Part shown: positions 37,950 through 47,216 of the stretch, one piece after another
How positions within the stretch are numbered: the first letter of the stretch is position 1
Layout of the letters: the number at the start of each line of letters is the position of its first letter
From: Ruegeria sp. Ofav3-42
Lineage (GTDB): Bacteria > Pseudomonadota > Alphaproteobacteria > Rhodobacterales > Rhodobacteraceae
DNA length: 64,000 nucleotides
NCBI RefSeq assembly: GCF_022347725.1
Contig: NZ_JAKRGB010000006.1
Span: forward strand, 124,001 to 188,000
Direction: 5' to 3'
Made by a program: the position numbers and the translations under genes
The notes under the pieces: generated by a model
What the model was told of the DNA's origin: nothing
Seen by the model: only the letters and a program-made list of their open reading frames with translations
Databases searched by the model: none

Positions 37950-38074
37950 CGTTGCGCTATGCCATGAGGAGTTGGAGCGGGGAACATGAGGCGCTCTTGC
38001 TATCACAGAGTTTCCTCTGTGCGATCCGCGCCGTCGAATATCCCGCAGGACCTTGACGGTAAAGGATTGTCTAA

Positions 38075-39250
38075 ATGACCAACGTAGTAATCGCATCCGC
38101 CGCGCGCACCGGTGTCGGCAGCTTTGGCGGCTCGTTTGCAAACACACCCGCGCATGATCTGGGCGCCGCCGTACTGGAGGCCGTGGTAGAACGCGCAGGC
38201 GTGGACAAAGGCGAAGTCAGCGAAACCATTATGGGTCAAGTGCTGACGGCTGCGCAGGGTCAGAACCCCGCCCGTCAGGCGCATATCAATGCAGGTCTGC
38301 CGCAGGAAAGCGCGGCCTGGGGGATCAACCAGGTGTGCGGTTCCGGCCTGCGCGCCGTGGCTTTGGGTGCTCAGCACATCCAGCTCGGCGATGCCGATAT
38401 CGTGGCCGCCGGTGGTCAGGAAAACATGACCCTTTCGCCCCACGCCGCTGCGCTGCGCGCCGGTCACAAGATGGGCGACATGAAGTACATCGACACCATG
38501 ATCCGCGACGGTCTGTGGGATGCGTTCAACGGCTATCACATGGGGCAGACCGCTGAAAACGTCGCCGAGAAGTGGCAAATCAGCCGCGACATGCAGGACG
38601 AATTCGCCGTCGCCTCGCAGAACAAGGCCGAGGCCGCGCAAAAGGCGGGCAAATTCGCAGACGAGATCGTGCCCTTCACAATCAAGACCCGCAAGGGCGA
38701 TATCGTGATGGACAAGGACGAATACATCCGCCACGGCGCAACTATGGAAGCGATGGCCAAACTGCGCCCAGCCTTCACTAAGGACGGTTCGGTCACGGCC
38801 GCAAACGCATCCGGTCTGAACGACGGCGCGGCGGCAACGTTGCTGATGTCGGCCGAGAACGCCGAAAAGCGCGGGATTGAGCCTCTGGCCCGCATCGCGT
38901 CCTACGCAACCGCTGGTCTGGACCCGTCGATCATGGGCGTCGGCCCGATTTACGCGTCGCGCAAGGCGCTGGAAAAAGCTGGCTGGTCGGTTGACGATCT
39001 GGATCTGGTCGAGGCGAACGAAGCCTTTGCCGCGCAAGCCTGCGCTGTGAACAAGGACATGGGCTGGGACCCGTCGATCGTGAATGTGAACGGCGGTGCC
39101 ATCGCCATCGGCCACCCGATCGGTGCTTCGGGCTGCCGCGTTCTGAACACGCTTCTGTTCGAAATGAAGCGCCGCGATGCGAAGAAAGGTCTCGCGACCC
39201 TGTGCATCGGTGGCGGCATGGGTGTAGCACTGTGCGTGGAGCGCGACTAA
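38075..39250 (+). CDS. phaA: Acetyl-CoA acetyltransferase (beta-ketothiolase)
   Basis: Condenses two acetyl-CoA to acetoacetyl-CoA, the first step of polyhydroxybutyrate synthesis. The 391-residue protein shows the nucleophile cysteine in [15 protein letters not shown], the [17 protein letters not shown] active-site loop with the catalytic His and the second catalytic Cys in [19 protein letters not shown] precedes the start. It is transcribed toward phaB with a terminator between them, so the two may not share all transcripts. Confidence 0.96.
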   Translation: MTNVVIASAARTGVGSFGGSFANTPAHDLGAAVLEAVVERAGVDKGEVSETIMGQVLTAAQGQNPARQAHINAGLPQESAAWGINQVCGSGLRAVALGAQHIQLGDADIVAAGGQENMTLSPHAAALRAGHKMGDMKYIDTMIRDGLWDAFNGYHMGQTAENVAEKWQISRDMQDEFAVASQNKAEAAQKAGKFADEIVPFTIKTRKGDIVMDKDEYIRHGATMEAMAKLRPAFTKDGSVTAANASGLNDGAAATLLMSAENAEKRGIEPLARIASYATAGLDPSIMGVGPIYASRKALEKAGWSVDDLDLVEANEAFAAQACAVNKDMGWDPSIVNVNGGAIAIGHPIGASGCRVLNTLLFEMKRRDAKKGLATLCIGGGMGVALCVERD

Positions 39251-39271
39251 GTGCGTTGATAACCAAATAGT

Positions 39272-39299
39272 AAAGGGCGTCCGCTGGGCGCCCTTTTTT
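39272..39299 (+). terminator. Rho-independent terminator of phaA
   Basis: AAAGGGCG (39272-39279) pairs with CGCCCTTT (39289-39296), and TTTTTTG follows. It sits 21 bp after the phaA stop. phaB therefore likely has its own promoter in the next 130 bp. Confidence 0.88.
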
Positions 39300-39437
39300 G
39301 TTACATTGGGGTCTTACCCCTTAGATGCGACGATATTGCTAACCGGAAATTCAAATTTCATGACGAAACAATATTGCGCACGATCACCTCTCAAAGTAAC
39401 AGCATTACCAAGACGACTTAAATTGGAGGATTCCTAA

Positions 39438-40160
39438 ATGGCACGTACAGCACTCGTTACCGGCGGCTCCCGCGGCATCGGCGCAGCAATTTCCAAGGCG
39501 CTCAAGGCCGAAGGGTACAACGTTGCAGCCACCTATGCGGGGAACGACGAAGCCGCCGCGAAGTTCACCGAAGAGACTGGCATCGCCACCTACAAGTGGA
39601 ATGTGGCCGATTATGACGAATCCAAAGCCGGCATCGAAAAGGTCGAAGCCGAAGTCGGCCCGATCGACATCGTTGTCGCCAACGCGGGCATCACCCGCGA
39701 CGCGCCGTTCCACAAGATGACGCCCGAGCAGTGGCACCAGGTGATCGACACCAACCTGACCGGCGTGTTCAACACCGTACACCCCGTCTGGAACGGTATG
39801 CGCGAGCGCAAGTTCGGCCGCGTTATCGTCATCAGCTCAATCAACGGTCAGAAAGGCCAGTTTGCGCAGGTGAACTATGCCGCGACCAAAGCGGGCGATC
39901 TGGGCATCGTGAAATCTCTGGCACAAGAAGGCGCACGCGCAGGCATCACCGCAAACGCTATCTGCCCAGGCTATATCGCGACTGAGATGGTCATGGCGGT
40001 ACCGGAGAAAGTCCGCGAATCCATCATCGGCCAGATCCCGGCCGGCCGCCTGGGTGAGCCGGAAGAAATCGCGCGTTGCGTTGCGTTCCTTGCATCCGAC
40101 GATTCTCAGTTCATCAACGGCTCGACCATTTCGGCCAACGGTGCACAGTTCTTCGTCTGA
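39438..40160 (+). CDS. phaB: Acetoacetyl-CoA reductase
   Basis: NADPH-dependent reduction of acetoacetyl-CoA to (R)-3-hydroxybutyryl-CoA, the PHB monomer. The 240-residue short-chain dehydrogenase has VTGGSRGIGAAISKAL at the N-terminus, NAGITRDAPFHKM (substrate and NAG motif) and the catalytic YAATKAGDLGIVK, with serine at SSINGQKG. A strong GGAGG site precedes the start. Confidence 0.97.
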   Translation: MARTALVTGGSRGIGAAISKALKAEGYNVAATYAGNDEAAAKFTEETGIATYKWNVADYDESKAGIEKVEAEVGPIDIVVANAGITRDAPFHKMTPEQWHQVIDTNLTGVFNTVHPVWNGMRERKFGRVIVISSINGQKGQFAQVNYAATKAGDLGIVKSLAQEGARAGITANAICPGYIATEMVMAVPEKVRESIIGQIPAGRLGEPEEIARCVAFLASDDSQFINGSTISANGAQFFV

Positions 40161-40182
40161 TCCAAGGCGCAGAAAAGACAAC

Positions 40183-40212
40183 GGGCCGGTCCTTGCGGAC
40201 CGGCCCTTTTTT
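40183..40212 (+). terminator. Rho-independent terminator of phaB
   Basis: GGGCCGGTCC (40183-40192), loop TTGC, GGACCGGCCC (40197-40206), then six T bases. A textbook terminator 22 bp after the phaB stop. Confidence 0.92.
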
Positions 40213-40238
40213 ATCCCGTAAGAACGCGCGCGCTGCGT

Positions 40239-40349
40239 TCAGCGGGAACCGAAAAGCCAATTCAGGGCGTATTTGACAATTTTACCGCGTTCGGCATGGG
40301 CCCGCTGAAAGGCGCGGGCAGCTGCTGGGTTGGTCGTCATTTCGATCAT
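40239..40349 (-). CDS. 36-residue basic small protein
   Basis: The minus-strand frame from ATG 40349 to TGA at 40239 encodes MIEMTTNPAAARAFQRAHAE followed by RGKIVKYALNWLFGSR. AAGGAAG lies about 6 nt upstream of the ATG. The chain is rich in Arg/Lys with an amphipathic helix at the centre. I do not recognise the family; it resembles very small proteins often left unannotated. It is divergent from the LysR gene across a 113-bp gap and converges on phaB's terminator. Confidence 0.6.
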   Translation of the reverse strand: MIEMTTNPAAARAFQRAHAERGKIVKYALNWLFGSR

Positions 40350-40393
40350 GGCAGTCTTCCTTTCAGTTCAGCTTTGTTTGACTTGCACCCAAT

Positions 40394-40408
40394 ATGCAGC
40401 TTATGCAT
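40394..40408 (+). promoter_or_regulatory. LysR-type operator between the 36-residue gene and the LysR gene
   Basis: ATGCA-GCTTA-TGCAT is a perfect 5-bp inverted repeat and contains the T-N11-A (TGCAGCTTATGCA) of LysR boxes. It lies 54 bp upstream of the LysR start and 44 bp upstream of the divergent small gene. Position suggests the LysR protein at 40463 binds it to regulate itself and possibly the small gene. Confidence 0.55.
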
Positions 40409-40462
40409 TAGGCTAACAAACGAGCTTTTTCCTCAGTTCAGTTAAGTTTTACTTGTGTCAAA

Positions 40463-41410
40463 ATGAGCGACTATCTTCCCCCTCTGACTGCCTTGCGTGC
40501 CTTTGATGCCGCCGCGCGCCATATGTCCTTTGCCAAGGCTGCGGAGGAACTGCATGTCACCCCGGCCGCCCTTTCCTTCCAGATCAAATCACTTGAGGAA
40601 CACCTAGGCCGCCCTTTGTTTCATCGCCTGAATCGGGCGGTTGAATTGACCGAAGCCGGGCGCGCCCTTGCCCCCGGTGCAGCAGAAGGGTTCGCCGCAC
40701 TTCAGACGGCCTGGCAAGCCGCAAGGCGGCAGGGCAACGATACCAGCCTGACGGTGACGGCAGGGCCTGCGCTGACGGCAAAGTGGCTCGCGCCGCGTCT
40801 GTATGAGTTTGCCAGGGCGCATCCCGAGATCGATCTCAAGTTCTCGGCAACGTTGCGAAACATGGACCTTGAACGGGACGATGTGGATGTCGCCATCAGG
40901 TTCGGCTATGGCGGGGATGAGGGGCTGTATTCCCTTCCGGTCCGCAAGGAGTGGCTGACCCCTGTGATGACCCCGGAACTGGCCGCCCAGTTCCCGACCC
41001 CGGAAAGCCTGAAAGAAGCCCCCCTGATCTTTGACGATTCAATTGCCTTCCTGCAGCCCCCTAGCGACTGGCCAACCTGGTTCCGGGCCGTTGGGGTGGA
41101 CTTTGCGCCCACACACGGTGCGCATTTCTCGAACGCGGATCACGCCATTGACGCCGCTGTCGCAGGTGTTGGTGCGGTGCTGGGGCGCCGGGCAATGATC
41201 ATCAAAGACCTGACCGAAGGCCGCCTTGTCGCGCCTTTCAAAACGGCTATCGAAACGCGTGGGCGGTTTCGGTTTTTGTGCCTGCCGGGCGCGGAAAACA
41301 GGCCTCAGATCGCAGCATTCCGCGACTGGTTCATGTCCGAGATTGAGAAGACGGCGCATATCTCGGATGAGTTCCACATTGTCCCGGTCGAAGAGGTTCT
41401 GATGCCATGA
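40463..41410 (+). CDS. LysR family regulator (GcvA-like)
   Basis: A 315-residue regulator. The wHTH begins LTALRAFDAAARHMSFAKAA and continues EELHVTPAALSFQIKSLEEHLG, with the GcvA-type family L-F-x-R sequence. The effector domain (residues 95-295) starts LTVTAGPALTAKWLAPRLYEFA, characteristic of the GcvA subgroup. It overlaps the EamA gene by 4 bp, so it probably controls that exporter; a candidate operator lies at 40394-40408. Confidence 0.93.
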   Translation: MSDYLPPLTALRAFDAAARHMSFAKAAEELHVTPAALSFQIKSLEEHLGRPLFHRLNRAVELTEAGRALAPGAAEGFAALQTAWQAARRQGNDTSLTVTAGPALTAKWLAPRLYEFARAHPEIDLKFSATLRNMDLERDDVDVAIRFGYGGDEGLYSLPVRKEWLTPVMTPELAAQFPTPESLKEAPLIFDDSIAFLQPPSDWPTWFRAVGVDFAPTHGAHFSNADHAIDAAVAGVGAVLGRRAMIIKDLTEGRLVAPFKTAIETRGRFRFLCLPGAENRPQIAAFRDWFMSEIEKTAHISDEFHIVPVEEVLMP

Positions 41411-42273
41411 CCAAAACACGCGCTACGGCCATCGGATTTGGCGCCGTTCTTCTGTGGTCTCTGCTGGCGCTGTTTACCGTGGGTTCTTCACCCACGCCGC
41501 CGCTTTTACTGAATACGATTTGCTTTTCGATCGGTGGCACTCTGGGCCTGATCTGGGCTTGGAGCAACGGCGGCCTGCGTCAGCTAGTCGACGTCCCGTG
41601 GACCACATACTTGTTTGGCACAGTTGGATTGTTTGGATACCACGCATTGTATTTTTCAGCGCTGCGGATGGCCCCGGCGGCCGAAGCCGGGCTGATCGCC
41701 TATCTCTGGCCATTGCTGATCGTGCTGTTTTCCGGGTTGCTGCCCGGCGAACAATTGCGCGTTGGGCATTTGATCGGTGCCTGCCTGGGTTTTGCCGGGG
41801 CTGCTGTGATTATCGCAGGCGGAGGCGGGGCCGGGTTTCAATTCGACCACCTACCGGGTTACGCGCTGGCCTTACTGTGCGCCCTGACGTGGTCGAGCTA
41901 TTCCGTTCTGTCACGCCGGCTGGGCGATACCCCTACCAGTTCTGTCGCCATATTCTGCATCGCCGCGGCCATCGCGTCCGGTGTAATGCACTTTGCCGTT
42001 GAGGATACGGTCTGGCCCGACAGCGCCTTTGGCTGGGCATCAGTTATTGCACTGGGCCTGGGGCCAGTTGGATTGGCGTTCTATGTCTGGGATATCGGCG
42101 TAAAGCAGGGTGACATACAGGTCCTTGGCACAGCTTCATACGCGGCACCCCTGTTGTCTACGCTTGCTTTGGTTTTGGCCGGGATCGCCGTCCCGTCTGG
42201 GGGTCTTGCGATCGCGGCCTTATTGATAACTGGCGGCGCGGCGATTGCCGCGCGGGCTAGTATGGAACGCTAG
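41407..42273 (+). CDS. EamA/DMT family exporter (YddG-like)
   Basis: A 288-residue, ten-helix permease of the drug/metabolite transporter superfamily. Two EamA repeats are evident, and the region ALYFSALRMAPAAEAGLIAYLWPLLIVLF matches the aromatic amino acid exporter YddG subgroup. Substrate is inferred only from that. Its ATG overlaps the LysR stop by 4 bp, so gene pair and regulator are translated in series. Confidence 0.87.
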   Translation: MTKTRATAIGFGAVLLWSLLALFTVGSSPTPPLLLNTICFSIGGTLGLIWAWSNGGLRQLVDVPWTTYLFGTVGLFGYHALYFSALRMAPAAEAGLIAYLWPLLIVLFSGLLPGEQLRVGHLIGACLGFAGAAVIIAGGGGAGFQFDHLPGYALALLCALTWSSYSVLSRRLGDTPTSSVAIFCIAAAIASGVMHFAVEDTVWPDSAFGWASVIALGLGPVGLAFYVWDIGVKQGDIQVLGTASYAAPLLSTLALVLAGIAVPSGGLAIAALLITGGAAIAARASMER

Positions 42274-42434
42274 TTTGACAGGCGCTCGATCTCTTCCTTC
42301 AGCTTTAGTTTTTGCTTTTTGAGTTGAGCGATATGGAGATCATCGATGCCTGGCGAGCGTTGGGCTTGTTCAACTTCAAGACCGAGATTTTCGTGCTTTT
42401 TCTTCAGTTCGGTCAGGTGTGCGCTCACGCTCAT
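42270..42434 (-). CDS. YdcH family protein (DUF465)
   Basis: A 54-residue helical protein, MSVSAHLTELKKKHENLGLE to IAQLKKQKLKLKEEIERL, a coiled-coil heptad pattern. The H-x-x-L-x-x-x-L and the KKQKLKLKEEI segment define DUF465. Its function is not known. The ATG 42434 has AAGGAG about 7 nt upstream; the last base overlaps the EamA stop region by 4 bp, convergent. It is not part of an operon. Confidence 0.85.
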   Translation of the reverse strand: MSVSAHLTELKKKHENLGLEVEQAQRSPGIDDLHIAQLKKQKLKLKEEIERLSN

Positions 42435-42555
42435 GGCGATACTCCTTTGTTGGTGTCTGAGTTTCACGTAAGAAGTTGACCACATCGTTTCCAGCCTGTC
42501 ACGCCGCAGACGCACAGAATCTGTAATAAATCCGACAAATTCGGCTGGTTAATGC

Positions 42556-43329
42556 CTATTGGCCAGAAAACCCGGGCAACGCGGCCCCTTCACGCAACAC
42601 TTTCGAGACCTGCGGTGCATAGCTTTCACCATCAAGTTCGTGACGATCCCCTTCGTGCAATATCAACGGAGCATGCAGCTGAAAATCGGCCCGCCCACCC
42701 TTTCTGGCGCGCAAAATCACCAGTTCGGCCTTGCGACCGGTTCTGGCCGCCAAGGGCAACGCTTCGACCGACCCCAGCCGCCCAGTGCACGCCACCAACA
42801 TGTCGGGCAGGCGGTCGGCTTTCTGGATCATGTGCAGGTACCCACGCGGCGTGAGACGTTTGGCCGCAGTTTCGAACCACTGACTCAGTGGCGTTTGCTC
42901 ACCCAAAGCGACACTGCGCCCTTTGTCAGAGGCCGAACTGTGCGCCCCCGCACGATAATAGGGGGGGTTGGCAATCACATGGTCGAATTGCCGTTGTTTG
43001 AGGTCAGCAGGCAAGACGCCCAAATCAGCTTCAATCACCTCCAGCGGCGCACTGTTCTCAACTGCGTTTCGACGCGCCAGATCAGCATAGTCCGCCTGGA
43101 GTTCGACCCCGACACCCTGCAGCCCCGGAACGCGGGCCATCAGGCACAGGATCGCGGCACCGGCGCCACAGCCCAGTTCCAAAACGGTGTGACCACGTGT
43201 CGCCGGGACCGCAGCGGCCAGCAGGACCGGATCGACACCAGCACGATATCCCGAACGCGGCTGCAGTAGTCGCACTCGCCCGCCGAGAAAATCGTTTCGG
43301 GTCAGTTCACTGTCGGAAAACAGGCTCAT
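42556..43329 (-). CDS. tRNA1(Val) adenine-N6 methyltransferase-like (TrmN6/YfiC)
   Basis: A 257-residue SAM-dependent N-methyltransferase. SAM binding is shown by VLELGCGAGAAILCL, and the catalytic NPPY in VIANPPYYRAG is that of N6-adenine methyltransferases of the YfiC family. In E. coli the enzyme methylates A37 of tRNA-Val. It overlaps DUF2007 by 4 bp, and the two are probably translated together. Confidence 0.85.
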   Translation of the reverse strand: MSLFSDSELTRNDFLGGRVRLLQPRSGYRAGVDPVLLAAAVPATRGHTVLELGCGAGAAILCLMARVPGLQGVGVELQADYADLARRNAVENSAPLEVIEADLGVLPADLKQRQFDHVIANPPYYRAGAHSSASDKGRSVALGEQTPLSQWFETAAKRLTPRGYLHMIQKADRLPDMLVACTGRLGSVEALPLAARTGRKAELVILRARKGGRADFQLHAPLILHEGDRHELDGESYAPQVSKVLREGAALPGFSGQ

Positions 43330-43541
43330 CTGCCCAGCGGAATGTCGTTGTCACGCATCACCCGTTCCGCGCGGGTCAGGTCATCCGCCCGCACCATCAG
43401 GCGTCGCGGAAAGATTCCGATGCCTCCTTCGAGGATGCTCATATTTACGTCCATCTGAAAGCAGTCTATATCCTCGCCTTCAAGAAGGGCGGATGCAAAG
43501 GCCAGGATCGTCGGATCGGTGCTGCGCAAAAGTTCTTTCAT
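43326..43541 (-). CDS. DUF2007 domain protein
   Basis: A 71-residue small protein, MKELLRSTDPTILAFASALL, with the DUF2007 (putative signal-transducing) pattern ALLEGEDIDCFQMDVNMSI and RLMVRADDLTRAERVM. Such proteins form a small ferredoxin-like fold. It overlaps the methyltransferase start by 4 bp. It diverges from ispB. Confidence 0.85.
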   Translation of the reverse strand: MKELLRSTDPTILAFASALLEGEDIDCFQMDVNMSILEGGIGIFPRRLMVRADDLTRAERVMRDNDIPLGR

Positions 43542-43597
43542 GGGGATGGATGTAAGGGCAAGGTACGCCGGAAGTCGAGCCTTGTATCAGGAGTGTG

Positions 43598-44596
43598 ATG
43601 AATATCGACACGATCTCAAAACCGCATGAACGACTGGCTGAAATTCTGGCTGGCGAAATGGATGCAGTTAATGAACTGATCCGCACGCGGATGGCCTCGG
43701 AGCATGCGCCGCGCATTCCTGAAGTGACTGCACATCTGGTCGAGGCGGGGGGCAAGCGCCTGCGCCCCATGCTGACTCTGGCCGCGGCACGTCTGTTTGA
43801 CTACGCAGGCGATCATCACGTGCGCTTGGCGGCGACCGTCGAATTCATCCATACGGCGACCCTGTTGCACGATGACGTGGTCGACGAAAGCGCCCAGCGG
43901 CGCGGTCGACCCACGGCCAATCTGTTGTGGGACAACAAATCCAGTGTTCTGGTGGGCGACTACCTGTTTTCCCGCAGCTTCCAACTGATGGTTGAAACCG
44001 GATCTTTGCGCGTTCTGGACATCCTGGCCAATGCGTCGGCGACGATCGCCGAAGGCGAAGTATTGCAAATGACCGCGGCCACCGATCTGGGCACAACCGA
44101 GGCGATCTATCTGCAGGTCGTGCGCGGCAAGACCGCCGCTCTGTTTTCCGCCGCAACCGAAGTGGGCGGCGTTATTGCAGGGGCCTCGGAGGATCAGGTC
44201 AAAGCGCTTTTCGAATATGGCGATGCGCTGGGGATTGCGTTCCAGATTGCCGATGATCTGCTGGACTATCAGGGCGATAGCAAGGCTACTGGCAAGAACG
44301 TCGGCGACGACTTCCGTGAGCGTAAGCTGACCCTGCCGGTTATCAAAGCCATCGCACAGGCCACCCCCGAAGAGCACGCCTTTTGGGAGCGTACGATTGG
44401 TCGCGGCCGTCAGGAAGACGGCGATCTGGATCATGCGCTGAGCTTGATGAACAAGTATGGCACTCTGGAGGCCACACGGTCGGATGCATTCGGCTGGGCC
44501 GCCAAAGCCAAGGCCGCATTGGACGCCCTGCCGGATCACGAAATCCGCACTCTGCTACGCGATCTGGCCGACTATGTGGTGTCGCGCCTCAATTAA
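43598..44596 (+). CDS. ispB: Polyprenyl (octa/decaprenyl) diphosphate synthase
   Basis: Elongates allylic diphosphate to the ubiquinone side chain. The 332-residue trans-prenyltransferase has the first Asp-rich motif LLHDDVVDES and the second IADDLLDYQGD, GGKRLRPML at the N-terminus, and EGEVLQMTAATDLGTTE. A GTG at 43595 precedes the ATG used (43598). Chain length cannot be read from the sequence alone, though decaprenyl is usual for this order. The last 8 bp overlap the convergent ispE gene. Confidence 0.92.
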   Translation: MNIDTISKPHERLAEILAGEMDAVNELIRTRMASEHAPRIPEVTAHLVEAGGKRLRPMLTLAAARLFDYAGDHHVRLAATVEFIHTATLLHDDVVDESAQRRGRPTANLLWDNKSSVLVGDYLFSRSFQLMVETGSLRVLDILANASATIAEGEVLQMTAATDLGTTEAIYLQVVRGKTAALFSAATEVGGVIAGASEDQVKALFEYGDALGIAFQIADDLLDYQGDSKATGKNVGDDFRERKLTLPVIKAIAQATPEEHAFWERTIGRGRQEDGDLDHALSLMNKYGTLEATRSDAFGWAAKAKAALDALPDHEIRTLLRDLADYVVSRLN

Positions 44597-45410
44597 GCTG
44601 CGTCGCGCGGCACCACCAATCTGGATGGGCCGCGCCAATCTCATAAGCAGCGAAATGCGCCGCTTTCATCGTCGGGTAGAGTGCAAAACAGGTTGAGCCT
44701 GAACCGGACATGCGGGCCAGCAAAGCGTCCTTTGTATCCGCCAATTCATCCAGCACACGGGCTACCTCTGGGGCGAGGCCCTTTGTCGGGGGCTCCAGAT
44801 CATTGCGCTGTTCCAGAAGCCAATCCGCGCAGGCTTCAGGCGTCTCAAAGGGCGGAACATCGGCGGGCATCGGCGGGTTATCACGGCTCTTCAAAGCCGA
44901 AAAAACCGATCCTGTCGGAACTTCTACACCGGGGTTAACCAGCAACGCTGGCAATTGCGGCAAACCAACCGGCTCTAGCTGGTCGCCAATCCCGCGCATC
45001 CGCGTAGCACGGGCAGCGACACAAACCGGGATATCCGCGCCCAGAGACAGAGCGCTCCCATCAGAAATCGAAATACCCTGATCCGCAATCATACGCAGCG
45101 TGGCGGCGGCATCAGAAGAACCGCCGCCTATCCCGCCGCCATGCGGCAGAACTTTGTTCAGTTTGATATGCCCTGCCCAGCCGGCCATCTCTGCCGCCTT
45201 CCAGACAAGATTTCGCTCATCCGCCGGTACACCGCCCGCGTGCTCGCCCGTGATGGCCATCGATAGCTCTGACCCTGGCGCGAAGTCCAGCGTGTCGCCG
45301 ACATCCGCAAAAACCACCAGGGAATCCAACAGATGGTAACCGTCATCGCGTCGACCGGTCACATGCAGGGTCAGATTGATCTTGGCGGGCGCGAAAGCCC
45401 TAGTTGCCAT
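44589..45410 (-). CDS. ispE: 4-Diphosphocytidyl-2-C-methyl-D-erythritol kinase
   Basis: A GHMP kinase of the MEP isoprenoid pathway. The 273-residue protein starts MATRAFAPAKINLTLHVTG; PAKINLTLHV is the substrate-binding signature and LPHGGGIGGGSSDAAATLR the ATP-binding glycine loop. It was assigned the ATG at 45410, which overlaps the end of the TPR gene by 11 bp. It converges on ispB with an 8-bp overlap, both belonging to terpenoid synthesis. Confidence 0.95.
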   Translation of the reverse strand: MATRAFAPAKINLTLHVTGRRDDGYHLLDSLVVFADVGDTLDFAPGSELSMAITGEHAGGVPADERNLVWKAAEMAGWAGHIKLNKVLPHGGGIGGGSSDAAATLRMIADQGISISDGSALSLGADIPVCVAARATRMRGIGDQLEPVGLPQLPALLVNPGVEVPTGSVFSALKSRDNPPMPADVPPFETPEACADWLLEQRNDLEPPTKGLAPEVARVLDELADTKDALLARMSGSGSTCFALYPTMKAAHFAAYEIGAAHPDWWCRATQLN

Positions 45411-47112
45411 TGGCCACCTGCAGAGGGGCTGCGCCCTCTTCAGCCAACACGGCGTCCAGCCCGATCTCAAGCTTGCGGCGGATGCGGTCCGGGTCGGCCT
45501 CGCCGTCGGTATCCGTGGGATCGATGAAGGAAAGCGCACGTTTCCACTGGAATTCGGCCTCACGCGCGCGCCCCACAGCCCAGTACACATCGCCCAGATG
45601 GTCGTTAACAACTGGGTCGACAGGCATCAGTTCGACCGCGCGTTCCATATGCCCCACGGCCTCGTCATAGCGGCCCAGACGGAACAGAACCCAGCCAAGA
45701 CTGTCGACGATATAACCACTGTCGGGACGCGCCGCGACGGCCCGTTCGATCATGTTCAGGGCTTCATCCAGCTTTTCCTGCCGTTCAACCAGAGAATAGC
45801 CCAGATAATTCAGCACCTGCGGCTGATCGGGGTTCAACTCCAGCGCGCGGCGGAAATCGGCCTCGGCCAAATCCCAATTCTTAAGGCGCTCATGCGAGAT
45901 TCCGCGGGCGTAATACAGGAACCAATTGCCGCTGACCCCTTGTTCGGTCAATTCGATGGCTGTGTCATAGGTCGCCACCGCAGCGGTGTAGTTTTCCTCA
46001 CGCCTTTGCAGATCAGCCAACGCAACGTGAACACTGGGCAAGTTGGGGCTTTGCGCAGCAAGGTTCTGCAGTACTTCTGCCGCTGCATCCGTTTTGCCCG
46101 ACCGGCCAAGAACCTCGGCCCGGCCCAGTTCGGCCGCGTGGTAATCGCTGCTGGTCGCGGGCACCATCCGATAGGCTTCGACGGCCAGATCATACTGCTC
46201 CAGCGCATCCAGAAGCTCGGCGCTCAGAAGGATTGCGTCCACATGGCCCGGTCGCAGGAACGCGGCAATTCTTGCATAGAGAAGGACATAATCCTGTGAC
46301 GCCTCGCTGCTGAGCGCGGCACCGACGGAAAAGAAAACCTCGGCCATGCCATCCTGGGCCGACTGAATATGCGTAAAGGGCAGCGTTTCGCCCGCCTGCA
46401 AACGGGCCACATAGCCTTCGATCGATGGGTCACTGCCCGCGGCGAACACGTTATCGAGGTATTGCAGCGCATCTTCGTTGCGGTCCAGTTGGGAAAGAAC
46501 CTCGGTCCGGGCCAAAGCGGCGCGACGCGAGAATCGCGCAACGGCACCGTTGTTGGCCGCAAAAATTTCTTCAGCGCCTTCGAAATCACCAATCGAGGCC
46601 AAGGCCAACGCCTTGTGGAACATGGCGAATTCACGCAGCCCCTCTTGCGTGCTGACCTCGTCGAATTTTTCCATCGCTTTGGTCATGGCACCCTGCGCCA
46701 CATAGGCCCAACCCAAAACCAACCCATCGACCAGCGGCCCGACGCCTTGGGTTTCCGGGTCGCGCGCCAGTAATTCATCCAGCTTATCTTCGGCGATCAG
46801 ATTGGCCATGATGACCATTTTCGCCGCCTGACTTGGCAGTTCGAGCGCTTCGATTGATTGGGCGATCGGCAGTGCTCGTTCGATCTCGCCCAATGCGAGG
46901 CGAGCGACGACGACGTTTTCAAGCAACTTGCCATTTTCGGGGTCTGCGCGCAGAGCCTGCGCGTAGTACTTCTCGGCGGATGTGTAATCGCTCTGGTAGA
47001 TCGCCTGACGTCCGGCCAGATAAGCCCCTGAGCCAGTGTCCGACAGGGCCGGGAGTACAAATGACGAGGTTAACAGCACAGCCAATGCTGCGCGACGAAC
47101 GAGGGAAGCCAC
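45400..47112 (-). CDS. Large exported TPR-repeat protein
   Basis: A 570-residue protein with a signal peptide (RRAALAVLLTSSFVLPALS) and about ten to twelve TPR-like repeats through the rest. Clear TPR motifs are AEADFRRALELNPDQPQVLNYLGYSL and VGHMERAVELMPVDPVVNDHLGDVYWA. It is probably a periplasmic scaffold. I use GTG at 47112, with AGGA 5 nt before it; TTG at 47115 is also possible. It ends in ispE's start, which suggests a shared transcript. Partners are unknown. Confidence 0.85.
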   Translation of the reverse strand: MASLVRRAALAVLLTSSFVLPALSDTGSGAYLAGRQAIYQSDYTSAEKYYAQALRADPENGKLLENVVVARLALGEIERALPIAQSIEALELPSQAAKMVIMANLIAEDKLDELLARDPETQGVGPLVDGLVLGWAYVAQGAMTKAMEKFDEVSTQEGLREFAMFHKALALASIGDFEGAEEIFAANNGAVARFSRRAALARTEVLSQLDRNEDALQYLDNVFAAGSDPSIEGYVARLQAGETLPFTHIQSAQDGMAEVFFSVGAALSSEASQDYVLLYARIAAFLRPGHVDAILLSAELLDALEQYDLAVEAYRMVPATSSDYHAAELGRAEVLGRSGKTDAAAEVLQNLAAQSPNLPSVHVALADLQRREENYTAAVATYDTAIELTEQGVSGNWFLYYARGISHERLKNWDLAEADFRRALELNPDQPQVLNYLGYSLVERQEKLDEALNMIERAVAARPDSGYIVDSLGWVLFRLGRYDEAVGHMERAVELMPVDPVVNDHLGDVYWAVGRAREAEFQWKRALSFIDPTDTDGEADPDRIRRKLEIGLDAVLAEEGAAPLQVANGN

Positions 47113-47170
47113 CAAAATCCTGCCTTGCTATCGTTGACTGAACAACAAGCTAGGGCTTTGGCCAGAAAGA

Positions 47171-47205
47171 GGCAATGGCAGAGCCTTCACGACCCTGCCA
47201 TTGCC
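47171..47205 (-). terminator. Terminator of the ETF-ubiquinone oxidoreductase gene
   Basis: GGCAATGGCAG (47171-47181) pairs perfectly with CTGCCATTGCC (47195-47205), 11 bp with a 13-nt loop. On the minus strand the stem is followed by TCTTTCT. It begins 12 bp after the stop of the gene at 47217-48863. Confidence 0.75.
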
Positions 47206-47216
47206 CATGAATTCGC

